Positions 1 to 7,869 of a stretch of 64,000 bases of DNA are shown one piece after another. The stretch spans positions 1 through 64,000 of the forward strand of contig JAKQEQ010000111.1 in NCBI GenBank assembly GCA_029556545.1. The letters run 5' to 3'. The translations under genes were made by a program, and so were the position numbers. The first letter of the stretch is position 1. The number at the start of each line of letters is the position of its first letter. This DNA comes from Candidatus Hydrogenedentota bacterium. GTDB lineage: Bacteria > Hydrogenedentota > Hydrogenedentia > Hydrogenedentales > JAGMZX01. A model generated the notes under the pieces. The model saw nothing but the letters and a program-made list of their open reading frames with translations. It ran no database searches and was not told the DNA's origin.

Positions 1-77
1 CGATTACGAGTTGTCATGAAATCCTCCTGCGGCGGATTTCTCCCGCAGAGGATGAAAATGCGCGACGCATGTGGACT

Positions 78-147
78 GCGCAAGCTTGCTTGCGCTCTTG
101 TCCGGCAAGCTAGCTTGCTGGACGGGAAAGCTGGAGCAAGCTCCAGC
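78..147. repeat. Three adjacent palindromes (REP-like cluster)
   Basis: Three inverted repeats follow one another: GCGCAAG/CTTGCGC (78-95, 4-nt spacer), a 24-nt near-perfect palindrome centred on CTAG (100-123, one mismatched pair), and GCTGGAGC/GCTCCAGC (130-147, 2-nt spacer). Each could fold as a hairpin in RNA or single-stranded DNA. No gene is supported in 1-266. Confidence 0.75.
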
Positions 148-178
148 ACTCCAAAGCGAGTCGATTTTCGGAGTAGCA

Positions 179-250
179 CGAGTGCGAGGACGAGTGCGAG
201 CACGATTACGAACACGAGCACGAGGTCGAGTGCGAGGTCGAGTGCGAGGA
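179..250 (+). repeat. Twelve-unit CGANNN hexamer array
   Basis: Twelve contiguous 6-nt units (CGAGTG, CGAGGA, CGAGCA, CGATTA, CGAACA, CGAGGT) end 16 nt before the dipeptidase start. Two more units (CGATTA CGAGTT) lie at the window edge, 1-12. Related arrays occur at 29054-29089 and 42696-42737. Confidence 0.85.
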
Positions 251-266
251 ACGTGAAGGGTGCGTT

Positions 267-1535
267 ATGAGGGAGCGGTTGCATCGTTGGGGGGAGTGGG
301 CCGCGTTTTCGCTGTTGGGAATTGCGTATGTCGCGGGATTTGCGCTGGTGTCGGCGGCTATCGTTCGCCGTGAGGCGGCGTTGGGGATTGCCGGCGCAGT
401 CGTTCTCGCGTTGCTGGTCTGGGTTACCGTGAAGGCGCCGGTCATCATCATGACGGCGTTCAATCGATCGGGCGCGCTCTCCCCCACTCCGGTCTCGGAT
501 GCCGCGCGCCGGTTGCATGCGTCGATCTTTGTCGCCGACCTGCACGCGGACACGATGATGTGGCCGCGGGACTTCCTCGCGCGGGACGCGCGCGGGCACG
601 TGGACCTTCCGCGCATGATCGCGGGCAACGCCGCGCTTGAAATCTTCACGGCCACCACGAAAACGCCGGTGGGCATGAACTTCGACGCCACGCCGGACAC
701 GCTCGACATGATCACGCCGTTGGTGATTCTGCAGGGATGGCCGCGCGCGACGTGGACCAGTCTTCTCGCGCGGGCATTGCACATGGGGCGGCGTCTGTGC
801 GACTACGCGGAAGGATCGGGCGGGCGCTTCCGCATCATCGAGAACTCGGCGCAACTCGATGCCTACGTCGAGGAACGCGCCGCGAACCGCGAACTTGCGG
901 CGGGAGTCCTGGGCATTCAGGGGGCGCAATGCCTCGAAGGCCGCGTCGAGAACGTGGAGGTGCTGTTCGCGGCCGGGTTTCGGCTCATCGGACTGGCCCA
1001 CTTCTTCGACAACGAAGTCGGCGGCTCGGCGCACGGCGTGGCGAAGGGCGGGCTGACACTGTTCGGGCGCGAAGTCCTCGAGCGGATGCAGGCGCTGCGG
1101 ATGGTTATCGACCTCGCGCACGCCGCGCCCGCGCTCATCGACGACGTCCTGGCCGCGGCCGCCGGGCCCGTGATCGTCTCGCACAGCGGGCCGAAGGGCG
1201 TCCACGACACGAACCGCACGCTGAGCGACGATCATATCCGCGCGATCGCGGCCACCGGCGGGGTGGTCGGCATCGGGTTCTGGCGGGACGCGGTCGGGCC
1301 GGGCGGGCTTGCGGCGATTGTCCGCGCCATAGGCTATGTCGCGGAGTTGGTGGGCGACGCGCACGTCGCCCTCGGATCGGACTACGACGGCATGATCGCG
1401 GCCCCGTTCGACATCGCCGGCCTGCCGCGAATCACGGAGGCGCTCCTGGACGCGGGGTTCTCCGAGCAGGGCATTCGCAACGTCATGGGCGAGAACGCGC
1501 TGCGCGTGCTGCGCGCGTGCCTGCCGCCCGGGTGA
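267..1535 (+). CDS. Membrane dipeptidase, peptidase family M19
   Basis: A 422-residue zinc dipeptidase of the renal-dipeptidase family, expected to cleave dipeptides (some members act on D-amino-acid-containing ones). Two hydrophobic segments in the first ~75 residues suggest membrane anchoring with the catalytic domain outside. The barrel shows the HxD pair (His93, Asp95), GLAHFFDNE (His245), a second His in VIDLAHA, SHSG, DTNRTLSDD and the C-terminal GSDYDG Asp. The bridging metal-ligand Glu of M19 enzymes appears to be Gln218 in GIQGAQ, which may alter the metal site or mark a subgroup. The ATG follows GTGAAGGG. The gene stands alone, behind the repeat cluster, and points away from the next gene. 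Confidence 0.9.
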   Translation: MRERLHRWGEWAAFSLLGIAYVAGFALVSAAIVRREAALGIAGAVVLALLVWVTVKAPVIIMTAFNRSGALSPTPVSDAARRLHASIFVADLHADTMMWPRDFLARDARGHVDLPRMIAGNAALEIFTATTKTPVGMNFDATPDTLDMITPLVILQGWPRATWTSLLARALHMGRRLCDYAEGSGGRFRIIENSAQLDAYVEERAANRELAAGVLGIQGAQCLEGRVENVEVLFAAGFRLIGLAHFFDNEVGGSAHGVAKGGLTLFGREVLERMQALRMVIDLAHAAPALIDDVLAAAAGPVIVSHSGPKGVHDTNRTLSDDHIRAIAATGGVVGIGFWRDAVGPGGLAAIVRAIGYVAELVGDAHVALGSDYDGMIAAPFDIAGLPRITEALLDAGFSEQGIRNVMGENALRVLRACLPPG

Positions 1536-1582
1536 TCGGTCGCGGCGAGGCATGGCAGGTTGCCACAGGGTCCGCCACGACG

Positions 1583-1831
1583 TTACCAGAGCCGCTTGTT
1601 TGCGAAAGCGTTGCCGGAGCCGGTCTTGAGGTAGCGCTCGAATTCTTGGGCACGTTCTTTCTGATGAAAGGCAAGGTAGGCGACGAGACGCCAAGGACGG
1701 TACTTGGCGGTATGCACGGATTGTCCGGCGTTATGGGCTTTCACTCGGGCTTTCACGTCCTCGGAGAAGCCAATGTATCGTCGGTCGGGACACGATTCGC
1801 TTTGGAGGAGGTAGACGTAGTACATGGCCAT
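1583..1831 (-). CDS. GIY-YIG domain protein
   Basis: An 82-residue protein consisting of a single GIY-YIG nuclease-like domain, of the short stand-alone class often annotated as putative endonuclease. Visible are the YYVYLLQS strand, RRYIGFSED (replacing GIY-YIG), the Arg-containing helix and the C-terminal LKTGSGNAFANKR, typical of this class. Substrate and role are unknown; such genes are frequently scattered near repeats and tRNAs, as here. An internal ATG two codons downstream is an alternative start. Confidence 0.8.
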   Translation of the reverse strand: MAMYYVYLLQSESCPDRRYIGFSEDVKARVKAHNAGQSVHTAKYRPWRLVAYLAFHQKERAQEFERYLKTGSGNAFANKRLW

Positions 1832-1968
1832 TCCCCACTGTTCTTCTTCTGGGCTTCATAGGATGCCAGGCTGAGAGGTCATGAGTCCGCCCTACTTGGC
1901 TGTATTGCTGAATTCGGCGAACAGAACGGGGTGGAGAGTCCGCCCTCCTTCGCCAAGGCTTCGGAGGG

Positions 1969-2095
<127 letters not shown>

Positions 2096-2107
2096 GGGGC
2101 TCAATTA

Positions 2108-2137
2108 AGTCTAACACGCGCCTCCGGGATCGTGCAA
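2108..2137 (-). promoter_or_regulatory. Promoter of tRNA-Ser
   Basis: TTGCAC (2132-2137) and TAGACT (2108-2113) are separated by 18 nt; the -10 lies 12 nt before the tRNA 5' end. The same TAGACT hexamer occurs in two other promoters of this window (38443 and 39366). Confidence 0.6.
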
Positions 2138-2275
2138 CGACCGTAGCGACGGCATGCCCCGCCAAGCGACCGCACGACGGCAGAGCCGCCGGTTGTAGCG
2201 CAGTTGCTTGCGCGGCGAGGCAAACCCGCGGCAAAGTGCCCGCATCAGCGCGGACAAGACCGGCCACAACGTGGT

Positions 2276-3874
2276 CTACTGGTATGCGGCAAGCGACTGC
2301 ATAAGCCGGGCCGCTGTCTGAAAAGGAATGCCTGTGTTGGAGAACGCGATGATCCGAAATTCCTTCCAAGCGTCGTGGAGGGATATTTTCGGGCCGCGAC
2401 AGAGGTAGACGGGCAGGTTGTTTTCGTAACGCACGGTTTGCTCGCAGGTGATCCGCCCGGCGGTTTCGACCTCTTCGTAGAGCAGGCCGAGGAAGTCCGC
2501 GCCGATGCCGTAGGCGACGGCGATTTGGCCTGATCCCGGGCCCGGTCCCCAGAAGAAGTAGTTCTGATGGACGCACGTCGCGCGGGGCAAGCCGTAAGCG
2601 GGGCCGAACATATCTATCGCGCCGGCCTGGCCGAAATTGCTGACGATGATCAGGCAGTCGGCCTGTTCCTCGGGCGTGAGCCGTTCGAAGACTTGCGCGA
2701 CGGTCGCCGCCTGGTTTTCCCATCCGAATTGATCATGCCACGTGCCCGTAACTTCGTAAATGTTGTCGAGCGCGCCGAAGGTCGCGGCGCGCACGTAATT
2801 GTCGACGCGGTCGATGGACAGCACGGGCAGCGCAACGGGCACCGTCAGCAGGCCGCCAAGCAGGAGGACGGCGGGTATCGCCGCCTTGGGCCAGTGGAGG
2901 GCCCTGCGTTCGAGAACGTCCTGGATGGCGACGGCGCCCGCCGCGAGCAACATCGGGAATGCGGGCGCGAGGTAGTAAATCTTGCTTTTGGCGACCAGCA
3001 GCAGCAGAAAAACGGTGAGAAAGAGCCATCCGAAGGCGTGATACGGTTCGGCGTTCTTCGCGAGAAGGAACCAGGCGAGTCCCGCGAGCCAGAGGAGCAC
3101 GTTGAACGGGTGCTGATAGAAGACTTGCCCGACGACGAACAACGCACGCGGTATGCGGGACATGAGGTCGCGGTTCATTCCGTAGACAAACTCCCAGGTG
3201 GGCCAGTCGTGCCGGGCCTGCCAGACCAGATTCGGCAGGATGATGATTAGCGCGAGCGCGCCGCCGAGCCAGAGCCATTTGTCGAGGAGGTGCTTGCGCT
3301 GCCGCGTGAGCAGGAGCCCCACGACGAGCCCGAAGCCGAAGAAGACCATGGACGGCTTGTTCACCAGGCCCACGCCCGCCGCCGCGCCTACGGCAAGCCA
3401 CAGCCGCGTGTTCCCCGTCTTGAAGATCACGGCGATCAGACACGCGCACGAGGTCCAGAAAAGCGGCTCGAACGAGGGCAGGGCAAGGATGTTGCCCGAT
3501 TGCAGCCACACCGGCGCGATGATCACGCTCAGCGCCGCCAACGCCTGCGCCCAGCGCCCGCCGCCCAGGTACCGCGCGAGCCAGCCGACCAGAAAGACGG
3601 TGGTCGCGCCGGCAATCGCGGACGGCAGTCGAATCGCGAAGAGCGACTCGCCGAGCAGTTCGCGCATCAAGCGCCCAAGCCACGGGACCAGCGGCCCGAT
3701 GTCGACGTAGCCCCAATCAAGATGTTCGCCGCAGGCGATGAAATACAACTCATCGCGCTGGTAGCCGTAATAATTGCAGAAATAGAGGTGCAGCCCCAGC
3801 TTCAACGCGGCCAGGCCGCCGAGAAGCGCAAAGTCATGGGAAAACACGCTTCGCGATTGTGAATCGGGACTCAC
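2276..3874 (-). CDS. Glycosyltransferase family 39-like membrane protein (PMT_2/ArnT type)
   Basis: An integral-membrane glycosyltransferase of the dolichyl-phosphate-mannose mannosyltransferase/ArnT superfamily, expected to move a sugar from a polyprenyl-phosphate carrier to a lipid or protein on the outer face of the inner membrane. The GYQRDELYF motif near residue 45, with the acidic catalytic pair, precedes many hydrophobic helices; a soluble C-terminal domain of ~150 residues follows. I chose GTG at 3874 because AAGGAGG lies 5 nt upstream; a TTG at 3934 would overlap the sulfatase end. It is 43 nt downstream of the sulfatase, so the two may be cotranscribed. The acceptor cannot be read from sequence. 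Confidence 0.85.
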   Translation of the reverse strand: MSPDSQSRSVFSHDFALLGGLAALKLGLHLYFCNYYGYQRDELYFIACGEHLDWGYVDIGPLVPWLGRLMRELLGESLFAIRLPSAIAGATTVFLVGWLARYLGGGRWAQALAALSVIIAPVWLQSGNILALPSFEPLFWTSCACLIAVIFKTGNTRLWLAVGAAAGVGLVNKPSMVFFGFGLVVGLLLTRQRKHLLDKWLWLGGALALIIILPNLVWQARHDWPTWEFVYGMNRDLMSRIPRALFVVGQVFYQHPFNVLLWLAGLAWFLLAKNAEPYHAFGWLFLTVFLLLLVAKSKIYYLAPAFPMLLAAGAVAIQDVLERRALHWPKAAIPAVLLLGGLLTVPVALPVLSIDRVDNYVRAATFGALDNIYEVTGTWHDQFGWENQAATVAQVFERLTPEEQADCLIIVSNFGQAGAIDMFGPAYGLPRATCVHQNYFFWGPGPGSGQIAVAYGIGADFLGLLYEEVETAGRITCEQTVRYENNLPVYLCRGPKISLHDAWKEFRIIAFSNTGIPFQTAARLMQSLAAYQ

Positions 3875-3917
3875 GCATCCCTCCTTCATCCCAGGTCGGA
3901 TGAACTTTGTCTCGGTC

Positions 3918-5264
3918 TTATGACTTGCGGCCAAACCGCGCCGCCCACGCCTCGTGCAACTCGGTGAGCCGCCGGACGATGTCGGGATGGTCGCCGGCGA
4001 AGTTCCGGGACTCGGAGACGTCCTCGCGCAGGTTGGCCAAGAACAACGGCTCGCCGGGAATAGTGCGCCTTTCGAGCGGCGTCTCCGGCGCGTTCACGAC
4101 GAGTTTCCAGTCCCCTTTGCGCACGGCCCAGTGTTTGTGCAGCATCCAGTGCAGCGCTTCATGCGGCGACGGCGCGTCTCCGGAGGCGATGACCGGGGCG
4201 ATGTCTTTGCCGTCGAGCGCGTGGCCCGGCGGCGCGACCCCGCAGTAGTGCGCCAGCGTCGGCAGCCAGTCCATGCTCGCGGTCATCTGGTCGCGGACCG
4301 CGCCCTCGGGGATGCGGCCCGGCCACGAGACGATGCACGGCAGGCGGATGCCGCCCTCCCACAGCGTAAATTTGTGGCCGCGATAGGGCCCCGCGCTGCC
4401 GCCGCCGAAGAAGGAACGCTCCTCGACGGAGTGGCCGTTGTCGCTGAGGAAGACAATGATCGTGTCGTCGCGCAGGCCGAGGGCGTCGATCTTCGCGACG
4501 ACCTGGCCGATCTTCTCGTCCAGCGATGAGGTAAACGCGGCGTAGAGGCTCCGGGGCGGGGCCATGTCCTTGTACAAGGCGTCGAATCGGTCTTCGCCTT
4601 GCAGCGGGTAATGGGGCGCGTTGAAGGGCAGGTAGAGGAAGAACGGGTTCTCGCGGTTCTCCTCGATGAAGCGGCACGCCTCGCGCACGATGAGGTTCGG
4701 GAAGAACGCGCCGTCCTCGCGGACCTGTGCGTCGTTGCGCCAGAGATCATGCCGGTTCGGCCCCGACCAGTAGAAGAAGTGCGAGTAGTTGTCGATGCAG
4801 CCTTCCTTGTGGCCGAAGAATTCGTCGAAACCCTGCGCGAGCGGGCTCATCTCGGGCAGCATGCCGAGATGCCACTTCCCGAATATGCCGGTGCGATAGC
4901 CCGCGCCCTTGAACATCTCCGCGAGGGTCACCTGGTCCGGCGGAAGACCGACCCTCCCCCCCGCGTTCGTGGCCAGGCCCGCGTGCTGCGGGTAGCGCCC
5001 CGTCAGGAGCGCAGCGCGCGACGGCGAGCATACCGGCGCGGCCACATAGAACTGGGTGAAGCGCACGCCGCGCGCCGCCAGCGCGTCCATGTGCGGCGTG
5101 TGCAGGTCCGTCGAACCGTAACAGCCCACGTCCACCGCGCCCTGATCGTCCGTGAGTATCAGCACGACGTTGGGCCGCCGCGTTTGCGCCGTTTCCATCG
5201 CGTGACCCGCCGCGGCCGTGATCGCGCCCGCGCCAAGGGCTTTAAGAAAGGTTCGTCGCATCAT
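3918..5264 (-). CDS. Tat-exported sulfatase (arylsulfatase A family)
   Basis: A 448-residue type I sulfatase hydrolysing sulfate esters, probably of sulfated glycans. The start is ATG 5264, preceded by GAGGAGGGG. The protein begins with a twin-arginine-like signal (MRRTFLKALGAG), then ILTDDQG metal ligands, and the CSPSRAALLTGRYP signature whose Cys is oxidised to formylglycine by a sulfatase-maturating enzyme. GKWHLG and DNGHS motifs are present. Tat export after folding would fit cytoplasmic maturation. No maturase is visible in the window. It precedes the GT39-like gene on the same strand. Confidence 0.93.
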   Translation of the reverse strand: MMRRTFLKALGAGAITAAAGHAMETAQTRRPNVVLILTDDQGAVDVGCYGSTDLHTPHMDALAARGVRFTQFYVAAPVCSPSRAALLTGRYPQHAGLATNAGGRVGLPPDQVTLAEMFKGAGYRTGIFGKWHLGMLPEMSPLAQGFDEFFGHKEGCIDNYSHFFYWSGPNRHDLWRNDAQVREDGAFFPNLIVREACRFIEENRENPFFLYLPFNAPHYPLQGEDRFDALYKDMAPPRSLYAAFTSSLDEKIGQVVAKIDALGLRDDTIIVFLSDNGHSVEERSFFGGGSAGPYRGHKFTLWEGGIRLPCIVSWPGRIPEGAVRDQMTASMDWLPTLAHYCGVAPPGHALDGKDIAPVIASGDAPSPHEALHWMLHKHWAVRKGDWKLVVNAPETPLERRTIPGEPLFLANLREDVSESRNFAGDHPDIVRRLTELHEAWAARFGRKS

Positions 5265-5356
5265 GATTCCCCTCCTCATCGGTTGCGGGCATTGTCGCGC
5301 CACCGCCCGGACAATGCAAGTCCCCACAGGGTAGCGATCAGGGCTCGCCGGGCGGA

Positions 5357-5394
5357 TTGACATTTCCCCATATTCATGATATGGTTTTCCATAT
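5357..5394 (+). promoter_or_regulatory. Promoter and palindromic operator of vapBC
   Basis: TTGACA (5357-5362) is 17 nt from TATGGT (5380-5385). Overlapping it are CATAT/ATATG (5369-5383) and a perfect ATATGG-TTTT-CCATAT palindrome (5379-5394) that covers the first two bases of the antitoxin start codon. This suits autorepression by the antitoxin or VapBC complex. Confidence 0.65.
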
Positions 5395-5617
5395 GAAGAC
5401 GACCCTCAATATCGATGACACGGTGATGCGCGCGCTCAAGCGTGAAGCCGCACGGCAGGGTAAGACCATGTCGGAACTGGTCGAGGCCGCCTTGCGCGCC
5501 TTGCTTCGCCACAGGCCGGAGGAGGAAGCACTGCCGCCGTTGCCCGAGTTCAGGAGCGGGGGCGCGCGGGTCAACGTCGCCAACCGCGACATGCTTTATG
5601 ACGTAATGGAGCGCTGA
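5393..5617 (+). CDS. Ribbon-helix-helix antitoxin (VapB-like)
   Basis: A 74-residue antitoxin. The N-terminus MKTTLNIDDTVMRALKREA is a ribbon-helix-helix DNA-binding strand and helix, followed by GKTMSELVEAALRALL. The charged, proline-rich C-terminal tail would wrap the toxin. The start is ATG 5393 rather than an upstream GTG/ATG, since RHH proteins begin at the KTTLNID strand. The next gene begins 2 nt after its stop. The pair is expected to act as a type II toxin-antitoxin module. Confidence 0.85.
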   Translation: MKTTLNIDDTVMRALKREAARQGKTMSELVEAALRALLRHRPEEEALPPLPEFRSGGARVNVANRDMLYDVMER

Positions 5618-5619
5618 GC

Positions 5620-6051
5620 GTGTTCGTGGTGGACACAAACATCCTGCTGTATGCCGCCGACAGGGACGCTGCCGGCTACGATACGTGCCGAAAACTGGTG
5701 ACGGCATGGCGAAAGCAGGCGGCGCCGTGGTACTTGACGTGGGGCATCGTATACGAGTTTCTGCGCGTAGCCACGCATCCGAACGTCTTCCGCAAGCCCT
5801 TCGCCCCCGCCGACGCATGGCGATTTCTGTGGGCGATCCTTGCCTCGCCGACCCTTGGGATGCTCGCCGAAACGGACCGACACGGCGAGACGCTCGCCGG
5901 ATTGCTTCGAGACGTGCCCGCGATTCGGGGCAATCTGGTGTTCGATGCCCATACCGTCGCGCTCATGCGCGAACACGGCATCAAGACCATCTACACGCAT
6001 GACGCCGATTTCCATCGCTTCCCCGGCCTGCACGTGGTTGATCCGCTTTGA
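5620..6051 (+). CDS. PIN-domain ribonuclease toxin (VapC-like)
   Basis: A 143-residue PIN-domain protein, expected to cleave RNA with Mg2+ or Mn2+. The acidic metal site is complete: Asp5 (VVDTN), Glu46 (YEFLRV), Asp109 (VFDAH) and Asp128/Asp130 (THDADF). It belongs to the PIN subgroup ending in a HDADFHRFPG-type strand. The start is GTG, 2 nt after the antitoxin stop, with GGAG inside the antitoxin end, indicating translational linkage. The target RNA is unknown. Confidence 0.88.
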   Translation: MFVVDTNILLYAADRDAAGYDTCRKLVTAWRKQAAPWYLTWGIVYEFLRVATHPNVFRKPFAPADAWRFLWAILASPTLGMLAETDRHGETLAGLLRDVPAIRGNLVFDAHTVALMREHGIKTIYTHDADFHRFPGLHVVDPL

Positions 6052-6097
6052 GGGCTTGCCCGTATCGCGGTCCCAGGCGATTTCTGGTTCGGGGCGC

Positions 6098-6144
6098 TTG
6101 ACGGGATTTCTACCGCGTGGTATATTGCGACCTACCAAGTGGTA
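6098..6144 (+). promoter_or_regulatory. Promoter with two TetR operators
   Basis: TTGACG (6098-6103) and TATATT (6121-6126) are 17 nt apart. Two copies of the palindrome TACC-N4-GGTA lie at 6111-6122 (between -35 and -10) and 6133-6144 (around +1), exactly 22 bp apart, on one face of the helix. Their position predicts repression, most simply by the TetR protein encoded 9 nt downstream. Confidence 0.8.
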
Positions 6145-6152
6145 GAGAACCC

Positions 6153-6794
6153 ATGAACCGCGTGTCGAACCACGTCGAATCCGGACCCGATATGAGAGGC
6201 CGCATCACCGCCGCGGCCATCCACCTCTTCGGCGCGTACGGGTTCGACGGCGTGTCGATTCAGGCCATCGCGGACGCGGTGGGCATCCGCAAGCAATCCC
6301 TCCTCCATTATTTCCCCTCGAAGGACGCGCTGCATCAGCACGTGGTCGCATCGCTGGTCGTGTATTGGAAGGACGAACTGCCGCGCCTGCTTGCCGCGAC
6401 GGAGAGCGGATACGGGCGCTTCGACGCGACGGTGACGGCGCTGGTCGAGTTCTTTCTCGAAGACCCGGACCGCGCGCGGCTGACGGTGCGCGAGATGCTG
6501 GACCGGCCGGCAATGCTGGCGGAGATGATGCGGGAGCATCTGAGCCCGTGGGCGAGGCTTATCGCGGATTACATCCGGCTGGGGCAGGATTCGGGCATCA
6601 TTCGGTCCGACATTCGGCCCGAGTCGTACCTGATTCAAGTCATGTTGATGATCATCGCGACGACGGCGCTGGGGCCGGTCGCGGCGGCGTTGGTGCAGGG
6701 CGGCGCGTCGGACGAAGCCGCGCCGGACCTGGCGGAACTGGTGCGCATCGCGCACGATTCGTTGTTCAAGAAGCCACGGTCCGTCAGAACCTGA
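6153..6794 (+). CDS. TetR-family regulator of the acyl-CoA oxidation operon
   Basis: A 213-residue TetR/AcrR repressor. The N-terminal helix-turn-helix is clear (ITAAAIHLFGAYGFDGVSI, then IADAVGIRKQSLLHYFPSK); the rest is the helical ligand-binding domain. ATG 6153 is preferred over the upstream GTG because it follows GGTAGAG and leaves the operator untranslated. It is the first gene of a colinear run with EtfA, EtfD and two acyl-CoA dehydrogenases, so by analogy with FadR-type TetR proteins an acyl-CoA is the likely inducer (inference). It probably represses itself and the operon through the two upstream palindromes. Confidence 0.9.
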   Translation: MNRVSNHVESGPDMRGRITAAAIHLFGAYGFDGVSIQAIADAVGIRKQSLLHYFPSKDALHQHVVASLVVYWKDELPRLLAATESGYGRFDATVTALVEFFLEDPDRARLTVREMLDRPAMLAEMMREHLSPWARLIADYIRLGQDSGIIRSDIRPESYLIQVMLMIIATTALGPVAAALVQGGASDEAAPDLAELVRIAHDSLFKKPRSVRT

Positions 6795-6846
6795 GCAACC
6801 CGGACGGACACGGACGACTGACCGCAATCGAGGAAAGGGTGTGCCG

Positions 6847-7812
6847 ATGAGCGTATTGGTGTTGCTGGAACAGCGGGGCGAACTGAAGCCGTGCGCCTTT
6901 GAGGCGGCGACGGCGGCGGGCAAGGTCGCGCGGGCGGCGGGGCTGCCTCTGCACGCCGTGTACATCGGCCAGGCGCTGGCGGACCAGGCGAGCCTGCTCG
7001 GCGGCTTCGGGATTGAGAAGGTTTATGCGTATGAGCGGGCGGAGTTGGGGCATTACTCGAACGACGCTTACGTGCCCATCGTGCGTGACTTGGCGCAAGA
7101 ACTCGATGCGAAAGTGATCATCGGTTCCGCGACGGCGCTCGGCAAGGAGTGCTGCGCCTCGGTGGCGGCGCGGCTCGGCGCGGAACTGATCCAGGACTGC
7201 CTCGACGTGTGGTGGGACAACGGCCTCGTGGCGCGGAAGCCCATCTACGCGGGCAAGGTATTGTCCGACGTGCGCGTGACCAGAGCGCCCGCGCTGGTGT
7301 CGTTGCGCCCGAACGTAGTGCCGGTCGTGCGCGAGGGCGAGGCCATGCCCGAGATCGTGCGGCGCGAAATGCCCGCCGTTTCGCTGCGGACCGTGCTCAA
7401 GCAGGTCGCCGAAGCGGCCGCCGGGACCGTCGAGTTGACGGAGGCAAAAATCGTGGTGTCGGGCGGGCGCGGTATCGGCGGCCCGGAGAACTGGCCCGTT
7501 CTTCAGGCGCTATGCGAAGTGATCGGCGCGGCCCTCGGCGCGAGCCGCGCGGCGGTGGACGCGGGCTGGATTCCCCACGCGCACCAAGTGGGCCAAACCG
7601 GGAAGGTGGTCAGCCCGGACGTCTATATTGCGTGCGGGATCAGCGGCGCGATCCAGCATCAGGCGGGCATGCGCACGTCGAGGATTATTGTGGCAATCAA
7701 CAAAGACCCGAACGCGCCCATTTTCAAGCTGTGCGACTACGGTATCGTCGGCGATCTCTTCGAGGTCGTGCCGATGCTGACGGAAGAACTGCGAAAGGTC
7801 CAGGCCGCGTAG
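6847..7812 (+). CDS. etfA: Electron transfer flavoprotein alpha subunit
   Basis: A 321-residue ETF alpha subunit, which carries FAD and passes electrons from acyl-CoA dehydrogenases to a membrane quinone reductase. The C-terminal FAD domain is diagnostic: VSGGRGIGG, AVDAGWIPHAHQVGQTG, SPDVYIACGISGAIQH and INKDPNAPIF. The start is ATG 6847, 8 nt after AGGAAAGG; a GTG two codons upstream is too close. ETF acts as an alpha-beta heterodimer, yet no beta-subunit gene is present here: TetR lies upstream and EtfD downstream. The partner must be elsewhere. Confidence 0.95.
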   Translation: MSVLVLLEQRGELKPCAFEAATAAGKVARAAGLPLHAVYIGQALADQASLLGGFGIEKVYAYERAELGHYSNDAYVPIVRDLAQELDAKVIIGSATALGKECCASVAARLGAELIQDCLDVWWDNGLVARKPIYAGKVLSDVRVTRAPALVSLRPNVVPVVREGEAMPEIVRREMPAVSLRTVLKQVAEAAAGTVELTEAKIVVSGGRGIGGPENWPVLQALCEVIGAALGASRAAVDAGWIPHAHQVGQTGKVVSPDVYIACGISGAIQHQAGMRTSRIIVAINKDPNAPIFKLCDYGIVGDLFEVVPMLTEELRKVQAA

Positions 7813-7818
7813 AGGGAC

Positions 7819-7846
7819 TTTCAGATTTCAGATTTCAGATTTCAGA
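7819..7846 (+). repeat. Four tandem TTTCAGA heptamers
   Basis: Four perfect 7-nt units fill half of the 57-nt gap between etfA and the EtfD-like gene, followed by a partial unit. They are AT-rich in GC-rich surroundings and lie 20 nt before the next start codon. Confidence 0.85.
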
Positions 7847-7869
7847 TTTGAACGCTCAGATAGGACGCC

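Noticed and set aside
179-250. CRISPR array
   Set aside because: Units are 6 nt without spacers; no cas genes are in the window.
16-270. Small frames at the left edge
   Set aside because: They translate the palindrome and hexamer repeats, giving low-complexity Arg/Ser/Thr runs; no ribosome site or homology.
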